Made by a program: the position numbers and the translations under genes | Notes under the pieces: generated by a model | Database searches by the model: none | Seen by the model: only the letters and a program-made list of their open reading frames with translations | Told to the model about the DNA's origin: nothing | Assembly: GCA_025331445.1 (NCBI GenBank) | Contig: JAIWNE010000093.1 | Span: forward strand, 1-64,000 | Source of the DNA: Blakeslea trispora | Lineage: Eukaryota; Mucoromycota; Mucoromycetes; Mucorales; Choanephoraceae | Direction: 5' to 3' | DNA length: 64,000 bases | Shown here: in pieces, positions 1-10,587 of the stretch | How the letters are laid out: the number at the start of each line of letters is the position of its first letter | How positions within the stretch are numbered: the stretch's first letter is position 1

Positions 1-143
1 GCAACAAAAGTAAAGTCCATAGGGTACCAAAACAAGACGACATATTTCCCCTTGTAGTCTTCAAGAGATACACTCTTTATTTGTCCCTGATGGACAGCGT
101 TGGCTTTGAACTTGGGAGCTTCTTTTTGGACTTGAGCGACCAT
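1..143 (-). CDS. 2-Cys peroxiredoxin, N-terminal part (runs off the left edge)
   Basis: Reading the minus strand from the ATG at 143-141 gives [17 protein letters not shown] and then a stretch ending in [11 protein letters not shown] at the window edge. The (Y)P(L/M)DFTFVCP block is the signature just before the peroxidatic cysteine of typical 2-Cys peroxiredoxins (AhpC/TSA family). These reduce H2O2 and organic peroxides using thioredoxin. Only about 47 residues are visible; the peroxidatic Cys would be the next residue, outside the window. The start is secure because the alignment to the family begins at the usual place. The TTTTTTTT/AAAA tract just upstream (144-176) lies in its 5' leader or promoter. 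Cytosolic versus other compartment cannot be decided. Confidence 0.85.
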   Translation of the reverse strand, partial: MVAQVQKEAPKFKANAVHQGQIKSVSLEDYKGKYVVLFWYPMDFTFV

Positions 144-1000
144 TATTTTTTTTTTTTATTAAAAGAAAAAAAAAACTCACTTTCTTGGGGTTTATTGTAC
201 TATTGATCAAATGAACAAAACAGGGTCTCGTTAGTCTGTCCAGCCAGAGAGTGTACCTGTTTTCATGGCTTGTGTGAACAATACCCTGCCCTCGGGTACA
301 AATGCATTCATTTTCTTGTTCTGATCATATCCGTCCGTTGGTTGTTGCTAAATACTAGGAATGTTTTCCTTGTGTTGGCTTACTTGATTGGCTGGCCAGT
401 AACCCTGTTTGGTCGATAGGAATCTATAAAATACACCCAAAACCTAGGCAACGAACAACTCTTCTTTAACAAAAAAAAAAGAAAACACTGTAAAGTTGGT
501 ACTACAATAATCACTTTATTAAAGAAGTGTGCCTATTCTTGAGACATGTTACTCTTTATATTATATGCTTTTGAATTAAATGGCGTTTTAGCGCTTGAAG
601 CAATCATAAATCCAAAGGGATTGCTACTCTTATATTGAGAATATCTTTATGTCAAACAACTCTTAGTTTGAGCGAATAATGTATACGTTTATTCTTTAAA
701 TATGAGGACACCTATTTGGTGCAATAGTTCTTTGTCTTTTTCGTTTTGCAGACATAACCAATCAACAACAGCAAGAAAACTCTTGCACCAAAACCATGGC
801 GTTTTATATGCTGTAAACTCAGATTGAAGCTTTCTTTAAGATGTCCAATTTTATTACATACAACACTGTATTGATGCCAACTAAGCACACCAAACCTTTC
901 GCTTGTGGCATTTATATTACTTTCGTAGTTATTCGAGCTTTTGTATAAAGCTTGCTAATACTTCATTTCCAAAGGCTTATTTGATACTCACTCCTTAAAA
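144..1000. other. Intergenic region upstream of the peroxiredoxin gene
   Basis: No convincing coding sequence. It should hold the promoter of the minus-strand peroxiredoxin gene. At 587-650 it carries one copy of a short dispersed sequence that recurs near 11430 (listed separately). Confidence 0.6.
587..650 (+). repeat. Short dispersed repeat, copy 1
   Basis: This ~64-bp segment contains TTTAGCGCTTGAAGCAAT and ends in TATATTGAGAATATCTTTAT. Nearly the same beginning and an identical end are found at 11430-11488 in the same orientation. The end can fold into a small hairpin (ATATT-GAG-AATAT), and in this copy AGCAATC pairs with GATTGCT. It is not in any ORF. It could be a tiny mobile element, a small RNA gene or a shared promoter element; nothing decides between these. 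Confidence 0.5.
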
Positions 1001-2440
1001 ATGACTACAATTGATATTCCAGACGAGTATATGCACTGTTTCAACGTTATGGACGAGATTCCAAGATATGATCCTATGGAGATAGAGTATCCGGTTGGCA
1101 ACATTGTCGAGGCAATAAATCTCGAATGGCACTACTGGGAAAACGGCGAACCTGCTGAAAAAAAAAAGAAGCAAGAACCAAGTTTGAAAAAGTTATTGAA
1201 CCTTGCAGATTATGAGACAGCTCGGAAAGAGGAGAACAAGAAGCAACAAACCGAGAACAGTGAGCCTAACGAGTCAAGCATCGAATCTGGGAGCAAAGGT
1301 GATAAGAAAAAAAACAAGCACAAGTTAGAGGTCCATACAGATCTTACGCCCTTGAGCAGATCCAGGAACTGCTGGATCTAGTCATTGAACAGGGCCTTTC
1401 AGCACGTAAGGCTGGATTTATTGTGGGAATAATTGAAAGAACAGCCTAGCATTACGTCAAGCAGTACAAAGAGGACAATGAAAAGCGTCTTCCTGGCCAA
1501 AAAAAAAAAAGCAGAGTGCTCCACCAAAGAAGCTTGAGCCGTGCCATACAGACTTTCTTTGCAGTTACTTTGACAAGAAGCCTGAAGCAGTACTTTGACA
1601 AGCAAGGGATGCATTGCTTGAGAAGTTTCCTTCTATTCAATCGCTTAACCTGTCAAGTTTTCATAGACATCTTCTCCGTCATGCTCCATTGACGTTTAAA
1701 AAACTGGAGCCAGTTGTAGCAGCAAGAACGGCTTAAAGAACTTTTGGAGTTGAAAAGAAAGAGAGAATTTTGGAGTGGTTAGGCGATAGCAATATGCATT
1801 GAAGTCAAACCTGTGTTTCCATTGATGAGGCCGGCTTTAACATGCATATTCGCAGGGAATTTCGGCCGTTCTAAGAAGGGTATGCCAGTGAAAGCAGTTG
1901 TGCCCTTCAAACAGAGGAGTTACAGTTACGATCATTGGAGGGCAATTTGCGAGAAAGGTGTTGTTGAGCTTCACGCTTCGTAAGCCAAAGGCCGTGCAAA
2001 AGAAGATCAGCGAAACTAAGAAGCGAAAGAGGGAGAGCGGAAAGGTTGATGAGGTTGAGGTGAATGCTTGAGCAGGCACCCAAAGTGAACACTTCATGGA
2101 CTATTTGAGCTCCCTTATGGATACTTTAGATCATTTCAAAATGCAAGGTCGTTATCCCTGTCACGGATAACGTTGCAATTCATAAGGTTAAAGAGGCTCA
2201 GCAATGGATAGCGTCAAGAGGCTATAAGGTTGCGTACCTTCCTCCTTACTCGCCCTTCTTAAATCCAATTGAGTTGTTTTGGTCAAAGATGAAAGCTAAT
2301 ATTTAAAGAGACTGCCTCAGTGCTGACAACAACCTCAGCCTTAGAATAACTGAAGCTGCCGAGAAAGTTACTCCTCAAGACTGCATAAATTGGATTAGCC
2401 ATTCGCAATCGTTCTTTGATAGATGCTTGGCTCTCGAGCT
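1001..2440 (+). pseudogene. Decayed IS630/Tc1-like (DDE) transposase
   Basis: The reading frame opens at 1001 with 126 codons, then breaks. In shifted frames the rest of a transposase can be followed: a helix-turn-helix region (EQIQELLDLVIEQGLSARKA, from ~1345), the first catalytic Asp block (SIDEAGFNMHIRR, ~1820), the second (VTDNVAIHK, ~2163) and the C-terminal signature YLPPYSPFLNPIELFWSKMK (~2240-2295), followed by a typical tail to about 2440. Stop codons and frameshifts occur throughout, including one at an A10 run near 1500. It belongs to the same broad family as the intact gene at 43049-44344 but is clearly a different, older copy. I could not find terminal inverted repeats. Confidence 0.8.
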
Positions 2441-2748
2441 AATGCTCCAAGTACGCAAAAATAAAAATTTACTATCCGCAAAACCCTATTACTTGTTATT
2501 CTCGGATGATTTAGTTCAACACTAACCAATCTAGTAAATCATGTCTTTTTGATGGCTATTTTTTTTTTAATCAACCGACATCGATTTTTTTTTTGGTATG
2601 GCCAATTACTGTTTTTGTAACAGTCAATATCCGACAACTAAAAGACTACATATTACCCTGTATCAGTCGAGAACGATTGCCCTTTTCTTTTTTCCTAAAT
2701 TGTAAATAATTGTTGTTTTCTGAATAACAAACATTAGATCCTTCCCCC
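2441..2748. other. Spacer between transposase relic and MULE
   Basis: A/T-rich with poly-T runs and no coding signal. Its last part supplies the target site of the MULE, a T9 run at 2749-2757. Confidence 0.5.
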
Positions 2749-2757
2749 TTTTTTTTT

Positions 2758-2852
2758 GATTAAAGTTCCGCGCACCTAGGTTTTGCAACAAGGTTTTGTC
2801 AAATGCCTACGTAGGCATTTGAACAGCCAATAATATTCGAGCAGTTTGGTGC
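2758..2852 (+). repeat. MULE left terminal inverted repeat
   Basis: 95 bp, a perfect inverted match to 6473-6567. It contains a 24-bp perfect palindrome at 2799-2822 (half-site TCAAATGCCTAC). Confidence 0.95.
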
Positions 2853-2967
2853 CTGAAGATTTTTTTTTGCTTTTTCGAATTAAACCTTTTTTTCTTTCTG
2901 TTATTTTTCCATTACGAACTCTCAAGTATCTTTAGACAACTCTCAACTTACCGTTACCGATTCTCAA

Positions 2968-5900
2968 ATGAGACGAATGACGACTAGTGCCACTGTCACT
3001 TGCGACTGGAATGATTTCAGTGATGCTGAATCGCTTGATCATGACGAAACTAGAGAGGAAAGCGAACACGAAGTTGTACCAACCGTCGTTGCCGAATCCT
3101 CCAACGATATGAAGGAAGAACTTGGAAAAATCTTCTTTGTAGGTGCCAAGTTCAGAAGCTTAGACGAGCTTCGTGACAAAGCACAGGCTTTGGGCAAAGA
3201 GTTCAATTGCCCAATCACCACTGCTAGAAGTAGCAAGAACAGCTACATTGTCTTGCAATGTAGACATGGCGGTGCTTATAGAAAGGCCAAGAAAGTTGAA
3301 GCCGACGCTGAGCGAGAAGAAAGCTCCGAGGGTATGTGCTGCATAGAGAATTATAAACAAAATGGATTAGCTGAATCAAGCGATTGACTGGACTCCTTTT
3401 TCATAGATGCGAACAAGAGTGGACGACGCTATCAATCTGGCAGAAAGCGATGCCCTTTGCGCATCTATGCTTCTGTAGGACGCGATACTGAGAGGCCCTG
3501 GAAGGTTCGCCAAGTCACTCTTGAGCATAACCATGCTCTTAGCAGTGACTTGTCAACCTATTCGGTCTTCAGGAAGCTTCTCCCCGAAGATTTTGAAGCG
3601 GCTTGTAGCATGATGAAGAAAGGAGAAACTCCTAGAAGTGTTTTGAAGGTAAGATGAGCTTCTTTATGCTATATATTTTTTATACAGCTATGTTCATTTC
3701 GACGGTGTTGCATTTGAGAGATGAATATTTAGTTGATGGAATGTCTTTTAACACAAAATAAAGAGAGGAAATAAAGAATGAGTGATTTGATTTCATATCC
3801 TTTTCTCGTCTTATATCATTTTTGCTGCTTTAGACCAAATCCTTTTACTTTTGAATTCGACAGAATTCCATTTTATTCTTTCATTTGACAATACTAATAT
3901 ACGTACATCTTACTAGTTGTTGGTAGAAAAGCAAGTTGATAATGGCATCACATTAAGCGATTTGCATAACATTCAGCAACGCTTCTGCAATGACCAGTTT
4001 TCTGGTATGCCTGAGTTTATCTCAGATTTGGAGCAAACTGGGCATCAAGTACGTACCAGAGTAGACAGTGATGATAAGGTGAATGCTGTCTTCTTCATGC
4101 ATGAGCATGGAAGGGATGAGCTCAGACGACTCCCTGAAAGTGTCATCATTGATGCAACATACAAAACCAACAGCCACCGCATGGTGTTGCTCAACATTGT
4201 TGTTGCAGGCACAGTAGCTTCGGAGTATCGCCGAAGCCAACTTGCAACCATCCATGTTGCTGGATGTTGGATGAGAAAGGAGACTACCGAGTCTTATGAG
4301 TGGGCCATGAAGCAACTGAGAAGCATTGCTTGGCCCAGTGGAACTGATCCCAGTCTTCTTCCTGACAACTTTGTCACTGATAAGGATCAAGCCTTGATGA
4401 ATGCTATTAAGGTTGTGTTTCCTGAGTCAAGACACATTTTGTGTTATGTGCACATTGTGCACAACTTTATGAAAAGACTCATCAAAAGCATGAACAAGAA
4501 AGTTCAGCTTGGTAATTTAGTATTCAACTTTCTTATGAGTAAAGACAACTTATTTTTGCATTGCTCTCTTTGTAGACAAAGAAAGCCGCCCTTTGCTGGA
4601 GAAGCGATTCAAAGCTATTGTTCACAAGATAGCTTTTCAATCTAACACCAAGGAAGCATTGATAAGCTTCAAGAACGAGTACGATGCGTTTGTCTCTCAA
4701 GATAATCTTTGCGTTGATAAAGGCAAAGAGATGAAAACGTATCTTGACAGGTAATGTGAATGAAAATAAGTTATAGAGCATTTAGCATGAGTTTTTCTAA
4801 CGTTCAAACTTGTATAGCATGATGGCCTTTCGTCGCCATTGGGTTGGCTATTATGTCAACACCTATGTGCACATGGGCAATCGCACGTCTAACAGAGTCG
4901 AAAGTACTCACAGTGGCATTAAGCGCCACAACAAGACATCTTCTGGTTCGCTTGGCTTGGTGACCAAGAAAATTCGCGAATGGGTTGAAGGAAGAGTGAG
5001 TTAATTGTTACAATTGTGTCTGGATCAAGTTTGGTTAATTCGCTTTATTTTCGGATACAGGAAAGCTACAGAAACAGACAAACTGTACGTGAGTCTTTGT
5101 TTGAAACGATATTGAAGGATAAGACTGGCCATGAAATTGATGACAAGATGAGCCAACTGACAGGCAGGATCACCAGCTTTGCCTTTGATCGTATTCGTTT
5201 CGAATACATCAATTTGATGGACAACAAAGCTGATCCTGATCATGTCTCTCATGTGGATCCTACTACAGGTAAATGCCTTTGCGAATTGCGTAGAGCATAC
5301 CGTCTTCCTTGCAGACATCGAATTGCAAGATATAATGGTCCTATTCCATTAGCTGCCGTCCACAGAAGATGGCACATTATGTATCAGAATGGCAGAGGTT
5401 AGTAGATTAGAGTATAGAGTATCAAACAAATGTCTAATATCCTTGTTTTAAAGTTGCTACTATTGCTGAAATGACAAATGCCAGCAAGGAGCATAATCCT
5501 GAAGAGCATGAAGTCAGAAAGCCTGTAGAGGTTCAGTTGCAGAAGCTGCAATATATCAATGCAGACTTAAAAACTCAAGGAGAAAGAATCAGCTTAGAGG
5601 ATGAGCTTAGAGCAATCATAAGCAAGTATTCTGATGACAAGCAAGTTGAGCGCATCCTTCCTCCTCCAATAGTATATGACATCAAAGGTCGTCCTAAAAA
5701 CACTACCCGCGAAAAAATTGCTTTGGAGAGAGAGATGGACAAAATCGCCCAACTTGCCAAACAAGAAAAAGCAAGTCAAAAAGAAGTTGCCCAAGGTATT
5801 GATACCAAAAACTGAAATTAACATAGACACTAAATGGTTGAAGTAGTCCGCCTAGCCATTCCAATCCCTAAAGGATTGAGTGCCAAGCAAGTGACAGGCC

Positions 5901-6409
5901 ACTTCAATCCTTCGCCTGATGGTAATTGTGGCTATAGAGCAATTGCTCATGCCATTTTCGATGATGAAGCCAGTTTTGGCAAGGTCAGGCATGAGATGCT
6001 CTTGTGTTTGAGAAAGAATGAGCAATTCTACCGCCAAGTTTTTGGTAGCTCTCCCTCCGCCTCTGAAGTTCTCTCTGGTACATTTGAAAGTATCCAAAGC
6101 AAGCTTAGCAACGACACTTCAGCAGGTATCACTGATAATTGGTTCCAATTTCCCGAAATGGTCCAATTAGCAGCGGATACCTTTAGCAGAGCTATTGCTT
6201 GCTATATGCCCGATAATCAAAGTACCACATTCGCTCCTTACTTTTCCCCTCCCTTCCCTGTTCGCCCCATTCCATTGCAACTCTACAATAGTCATTTTTA
6301 CATTGTAGAGCTCAAGCCCAATTCAAAGCCAAGATGGCCAAGAACTTACCCAGGACACTCCTTCAACTGCAAAAGACACTCTTTAGAAGACTTTTCGCTC
6401 ATTTATTAA
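2968..6409 (+). CDS. MULE transposase, FAR1-like/SWIM, fused to a C-terminal OTU cysteine protease
   Basis: Eight exons are proposed: 2968-3331, 3407-3648, 3917-4511, 4576-4750, 4818-4995, 5061-5397, 5454-5795 and 5847-6409, all GT-AG, giving 931 residues. Order of parts: an acidic N-terminus; a FAR1/WRKY-like DNA-binding region (~50-190); the MULE catalytic core, with Asp in VIIDATYKTN (~280) and FVTDKDQAL (~355) and a downstream C/H block (HILCYVHIVHN); a SWIM zinc finger CLC...LPCRH (~590-606); a charged linker; and an OTU fold with nucleophile Cys in SPDGNCGYRA (~770) and His in YNSHFYIVEL (~892). MULE transposases cut and paste the element; OTU domains are usually deubiquitinases. The last intron (51 nt) keeps frame and removes a TAA lying just before an in-frame ATG at 5834, so a separate OTU protein starting there is the alternative. 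Confidence 0.85.
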
Positions 6410-6472
6410 CCAAAAAAAATATGATATGCCACCTTTACTTTCCTTTTTTTTAAAAATTTATTTTGAATTCAT

Positions 6473-6567
6473 GCACCAAACTGCTCGAATATTATTGGCT
6501 GTTCAAATGCCTACGTAGGCATTTGACAAAACCTTGTTGCAAAACCTAGGTGCGCGGAACTTTAATC
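6473..6567 (-). repeat. MULE right terminal inverted repeat
   Basis: Exact reverse complement of 2758-2852. The internal 24-bp palindrome lies at 6503-6526. It is followed directly by the T9 target duplication. Confidence 0.95.
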
Positions 6568-7820
6568 TTTTTTTTTGGGTCATGTCTGTCTGAGCTGTAA
6601 AATCCCAATTTTTCGATTCTCGAGCAACAAGGACACTGTCTTTTTTTTTTCTTGCTTTGATTTATAGTCTTTTATTATTGGTCACTTTAGCTACACATTG
6701 ACTTTGATCAGGTCAGTTTTTGTGAAATTGTCTAGATTTTACTCTCCTTTTTTCTTTTAATTTTTCGAATGAGCATCCACTAAAGCTTGGGAGAGCAATG
6801 GACCCATAGAGTCGGAAACTCAAATAACATATTTACCATCTATTTCTAGTACACGTGTTGCATAAAAGAAAACGAATTGAAGGACAATGAGTCGATTTGC
6901 AAACCATCAATTAACTCAACATATACTCCTACCATCTTTCCGTGCCGACGTATCACATTTGAGAAAGAGTTTACTTTTTCGGATTTCTCATTTGATGTAC
7001 ACTAGTGGCTATTGCTTTGTCTTTAATTAGCTAAAGGTCTTAGAAAAAAAGAGAGAGCTAAAGTCAGGGTACTGCTTAAAAAAAAACTCTCTTTCGTTTT
7101 TATCTTGGAGATTGTTTTATTTCGGCAAAAAATAGAATAAGCGAATAAAAAGCTTTATACCATCAATGCATAAAAAAGTAACACAACAACATAGAGTACC
7201 TTTATTTGAAAACAATTTATTGGTAGTATATTGTTTGAACACAGTTGGTACAATTTAGATTGCATCAATGTTCACAAGTTTGATTGTATAATAGAAATGT
7301 TAGTATTTTGTAACACATCAGGGTAACCCATATACCCACATATGCGTTCTCATGTTTTTTTTTTCTGACTTGAATAATATTCCCATTTAAATTTGTTGAT
7401 GAGGGCCTTTCAAAGAGGGGGGATTGTGTTACATTGTCATTTACTTTTATGTCAATTCTAGCACAGCTCTAAGGGTCTCTGAAAAAAAAACAAGGTTTAT
7501 TTGTCAACACTCTAATTTGAAAAACAAAATTGATCCTACTAATGTATCACTTCAAGTTGAAATGATGGGAAACGTGCCCTAATTATGTTCATGTCAATCC
7601 TCTAAAAAAGAAAAAAGCATTGAATATGTCTGTAAGTAAAAAAAAGCAAGACATTTTAAAGAGTGTTGTTCTTTTCAAACTTGTCTTGTTCGAAATAACA
7701 ATAGATACACTTATTTCACCAGCAACAAAAATCATGGATTCAATCAACTGACTCGTGGTCCCTGACAAATAAAAATGATTTCACAATAATTAAACATTAC
7801 ACAAGGCACCCTCTTTTAGA
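6568..7820. other. Non-coding interval after the MULE
   Basis: A/T-rich with many homopolymer runs. Only short chance ORFs are present and no recognisable gene or RNA. The distal part is upstream sequence of the CAP-protein gene. Confidence 0.5.
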
Positions 7821-7868
7821 ATTGATAAGCGCAATTATGAACGAATCGGTGTTTTATAACAAAAAAAA

Positions 7869-7880
7869 GAGTATAAAAGG
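7869..7880 (+). promoter_or_regulatory. TATA box of the CAP-protein gene
   Basis: GTATAAAAGG lies ~100 bp before the ATG at 7971, followed by a C/T-rich leader (CTCTTCTCTTTCTTTC). This is the classic arrangement for a strongly expressed fungal gene. Confidence 0.6.
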
Positions 7881-7970
7881 AACTTGCTGTCTGAGAGATT
7901 TTGACAAGTTCATCATCCTCTTCTCTTTCTTTCTTACCCCATTCCTAGTCCTTTCTACTACTAAACAATC

Positions 7971-8669
7971 ATGCTCTTCATCAAAGCTGTTGCCGTCCTT
8001 GCTATTGCCCAAGTTGCCTTGGCTGCTCCTCATCAATCCAAGAGCCAAACTTCTGTCAGCAAGCACCATGGTCATACCAAACACAATACCCACCATGCTA
8101 ATGTTCACCACAAGAAGGCCACCAAGACAAGCTCTCCCAAGAAGTCTACCAAGAAGACCTCTGCCAAGAAGCCTGTCAAGAAGACTTCTACCAAGAAGCC
8201 TACCAACAAGTCTTCCAAGAAGGTTGTTCAAGCTGCCAGTTTGTCCAGCATTGTCGACGACGATTTCGCTCAAGCTGCCTTGGATCGCCACAACAAGTAC
8301 CGTGCTATTCACCATGTCAGCCCTCTCAAGTGGAGTGAAAAGCTTGCTGCTGATGCCATGAAGGTTGCCAAGACCTGTATCTTCCAACATCAAATTGTCG
8401 ATAATGAAGGTCAATGTCTTGCCATGGGTTACCCCACCATCAATGATGCTGTCAAGGGCTGGTACGATGAAGTTGACAAGTACGATTACAACAAGCCTGA
8501 TTTCTCCATGGCCACTGGTCACTTTACTCAAGTTGTCTGGAAGGGTACTACTGAAGTTGGTTGTGCTTCCAACAGCTGTCCCGGTAAAGGTGGTAACTAC
8601 ATTGTCTGTAACTACAACCCCTCTGGTAACTACTTGGGTCAATTCGCTCAAAATGTCTTTGCTCCTTAG
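7971..8669 (+). CDS. Secreted CAP-superfamily (SCP/PR-1-like) protein with a lysine-rich linker
   Basis: Single-exon gene, 232 residues. The N-terminus is a signal peptide (MLFIKAVAVLAIAQVALAAP, cleavage likely near AxA). Residues ~20-85 are His-, Lys-, Ser- and Thr-rich with repeated TKK/AKK/PKK units. The CAP domain follows (~95-232): DRHNKYRAIH near its start, the conserved GHFTQVVWKGTTEVGC block, and Cys-containing YIVCNY plus GQFAQNV at the end. Such proteins are extracellular; fungal relatives (yeast Pry proteins, PR-1) bind sterols or lipids. The basic linker may hold the protein to the negatively charged wall, which is inference. Codon use is biased (many GCC, AAG, GGT), suggesting high expression. 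A 265-codon antisense ORF here is a shadow. Confidence 0.93.
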   Translation: MLFIKAVAVLAIAQVALAAPHQSKSQTSVSKHHGHTKHNTHHANVHHKKATKTSSPKKSTKKTSAKKPVKKTSTKKPTNKSSKKVVQAASLSSIVDDDFAQAALDRHNKYRAIHHVSPLKWSEKLAADAMKVAKTCIFQHQIVDNEGQCLAMGYPTINDAVKGWYDEVDKYDYNKPDFSMATGHFTQVVWKGTTEVGCASNSCPGKGGNYIVCNYNPSGNYLGQFAQNVFAP

Positions 8670-9620
8670 ATTTGCTAGACATATAAAAATTTATTTAAAA
8701 CAAATAAAACTCGTTTTCATCTACTTTACAGAAATGATATTACCTTTTTTTTTTTAAGATTGAATTCAAGCCCTAAGTAAAAAAAAAAAAAAAGGGCAAG
8801 CAATGTAGCCTGTCCAATAAATTCAACAGTAAATGATATGATGTAGCTTAAGGTTCTCATTTTTGCTCTTTCTTTTGCAGTGTATTCTTGAGAGCACTTG
8901 ACGCGAGTATTATTTATGGGGATGATGTGATGACATTTTCTTTCCGAGGTTTCTGCACACCTTTATTTTTCGGACCTTTTCCTAGTTGGTTACAGAAATA
9001 AGCACAATTCTGTTAGCTCATTCGATTGACATACACGATCGTCCTTTTAATTGATTGGCTTGTCGAAAAGATACCTTATCAAAACAAACAAAACAAAAGA
9101 TGGCAATAAGTGCATTACAGTAAAAAAAAAAAAAAGAAAGTACTTCTTTACCAGTAAATAGGAATGATAATCTAGTCTCCCCTCCCTTTTCTCAAAGAGT
9201 TGATTTTCGAAAACAGCATGTATATCATTCAAATTCTTTTTTCTAATCAATCATGTTCAGCTTTCCTATGTCAGCCTTAAATTTAGTTTTGCTATAAACT
9301 GATTGCCTTCACCCCCAAAAAATCGTTTCAATAATATAAGCTCCTCTTTTCTTATTGTTGATCATTATCAAAGATGCAAGAAAGAACTCGATTGAACAAT
9401 AAAAAAAAAAGCAACTGCTATAAATGGAAATGAGCATAAGTTTGTTTTAGTCCATCCGATATTCTTTTTTTTTTTAAGAAATTCTCCCATTGGGCAAGGA
9501 CACTTTCTAATGTACAAGATTAGATGATTTTGATTGACCACTTTACACACTTCTTGCTTTTTCTTCTCCTTTCTCTCTTATTTACTCTAGAATCACTCAC
9601 TTTCTAGAAATTCATTGGAT
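8670..9620. other. Intergenic region
   Basis: Poly-T and poly-A tracts and a polyadenylation-type AATAAA near 8702-8707 soon after the CAP-gene stop. No coding signal was seen apart from short chance ORFs. Confidence 0.5.
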
Positions 9621-9860
9621 ATGTCTACACCGAATTATGTAGACAAGGTCATGTCAAGATTTGGACACCATCTTTCACCACAACAAAGAATGATGTTTTC
9701 AGATGCTATGATTCCCAACTTTCATTCCTCTTCTCATCAACAATATCAAGCTAGTTACAACTCAGCTTCAGTGACGGTGGTCAAAGACCAACACCCAAAA
9801 ATGGGTGTGACAAACAACTCACATGTACTCTATGACGATAAGACAACTGTTACCGAATAA
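9621..9860 (+). CDS. Small hypothetical protein, 79 aa
   Basis: An ATG at 9621 opens 79 codons starting MSTPNYVDKVMSRFGHHLSP and ending in TTVTE. The C/T-rich stretch before it (CTTTTTCTTCTCCTTTCTCTC) resembles the leaders of other genes here, and the composition (Gln, Ser, His, few Lys runs) is protein-like rather than homopolymer noise. There is no signal peptide, membrane segment or motif I recognise. It may be a short soluble protein or the first exon of a longer gene, although the stop at 9858-9860 is not preceded by an obvious donor site. Confidence 0.45.
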   Translation: MSTPNYVDKVMSRFGHHLSPQQRMMFSDAMIPNFHSSSHQQYQASYNSASVTVVKDQHPKMGVTNNSHVLYDDKTTVTE

Positions 9861-10587
9861 TCAGTTAGTTTGTGGACCTTATCTCTTCTTATAGACTTAT
9901 ACTACAGGGTTTTCTTTCTTTATATAAAGGGAATCCATCTTACCTGAAAACTCATTTCTCATCCCACATAAAAAAAAAGGGGGGAGCATTTAAACATGTT
10001 CAATGGATAAGTCTTTTTTTTTGTTGTTGTTGTGACCAAAAAGATAAGAGAAAGTGGGGGAAGGGGTTTTTTGAAGAAGTCTGTTCAAAACAAATTAAGT
10101 CTAATTTGGTTTTTTGGTCAAAGATGAAGCAAAGACTTTACTTACAACTCAGCATCACTTATTACCTCATCTAAAGCTCATCTAAAGCTCATAGAAAGAA
10201 AGAGAGAGAGCAAAGATTCAAATTGACTTGTTTGATAAAAAACAGGCTTCTTCTCTTTACCACGTACTTTTGATGAAAGAAACTCTCTCTATTTTTTATA
10301 ACCAATACTTGCTACTGTGACATTTCTTTGATATTACACATAAAGAAGGTTTAGTTTGATTATTTAAATGTATACAAAGAAATAAGCCGTGAGAAGTACA
10401 ACAAACATGAATTAGTTTAGTGTATGTGAAAAGCCCTGAAATTCATACTGCCATATGATCCACATGACCTCTGGCTTTTTTTTTAATCAACAAAGGAGAG
10501 AGATAAAAAAGGGGGAGAAAAGCAAACATATAAAAAGAGACCATTTTCATCATTTCCCTTTTTCTCTTTTTTTCTTCAACTTTTAAA
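9861..10587. other. Intergenic region
   Basis: No gene seen. It contains poly-T/poly-A runs, a short TTG repeat (10022-10033) and, before 10588, the C/T-rich leader of the next gene. Confidence 0.5.

Larger units (their letters stand above)
2758..6567 (+). mobile_element. Complete Mutator-like element (MULE) with TIRs and TSD
   Basis: The 95 bp at 2758-2852 (starting GATTAAAGTTCCGCGCACCT) are exactly repeated in reverse complement at 6473-6567. A run of exactly nine T flanks both ends (2749-2757 and 6568-6576), which reads as a 9-bp target-site duplication, the size typical of Mutator elements. Between the repeats is one plus-strand spliced gene with MULE transposase, SWIM and OTU signatures. 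Because both repeats are identical and the coding sequence splices into one open frame, the insertion looks recent. The poly-T target makes the duplication less decisive than a unique sequence would be. Confidence 0.92.

Noticed and set aside
5834..6409. OTU protein as a separate gene starting at ATG 5834
   Set aside because: The upstream frame splices into it in phase, it lacks its own promoter space (16 bp after the previous stop), and it lies within the MULE. Kept only as the alternative.
7854..8651. 265-codon minus-strand ORF opposite the CAP-protein gene
   Set aside because: A shadow of the codon-biased, repeat-rich sense gene; the translated sequence is low complexity and has no family match by eye.
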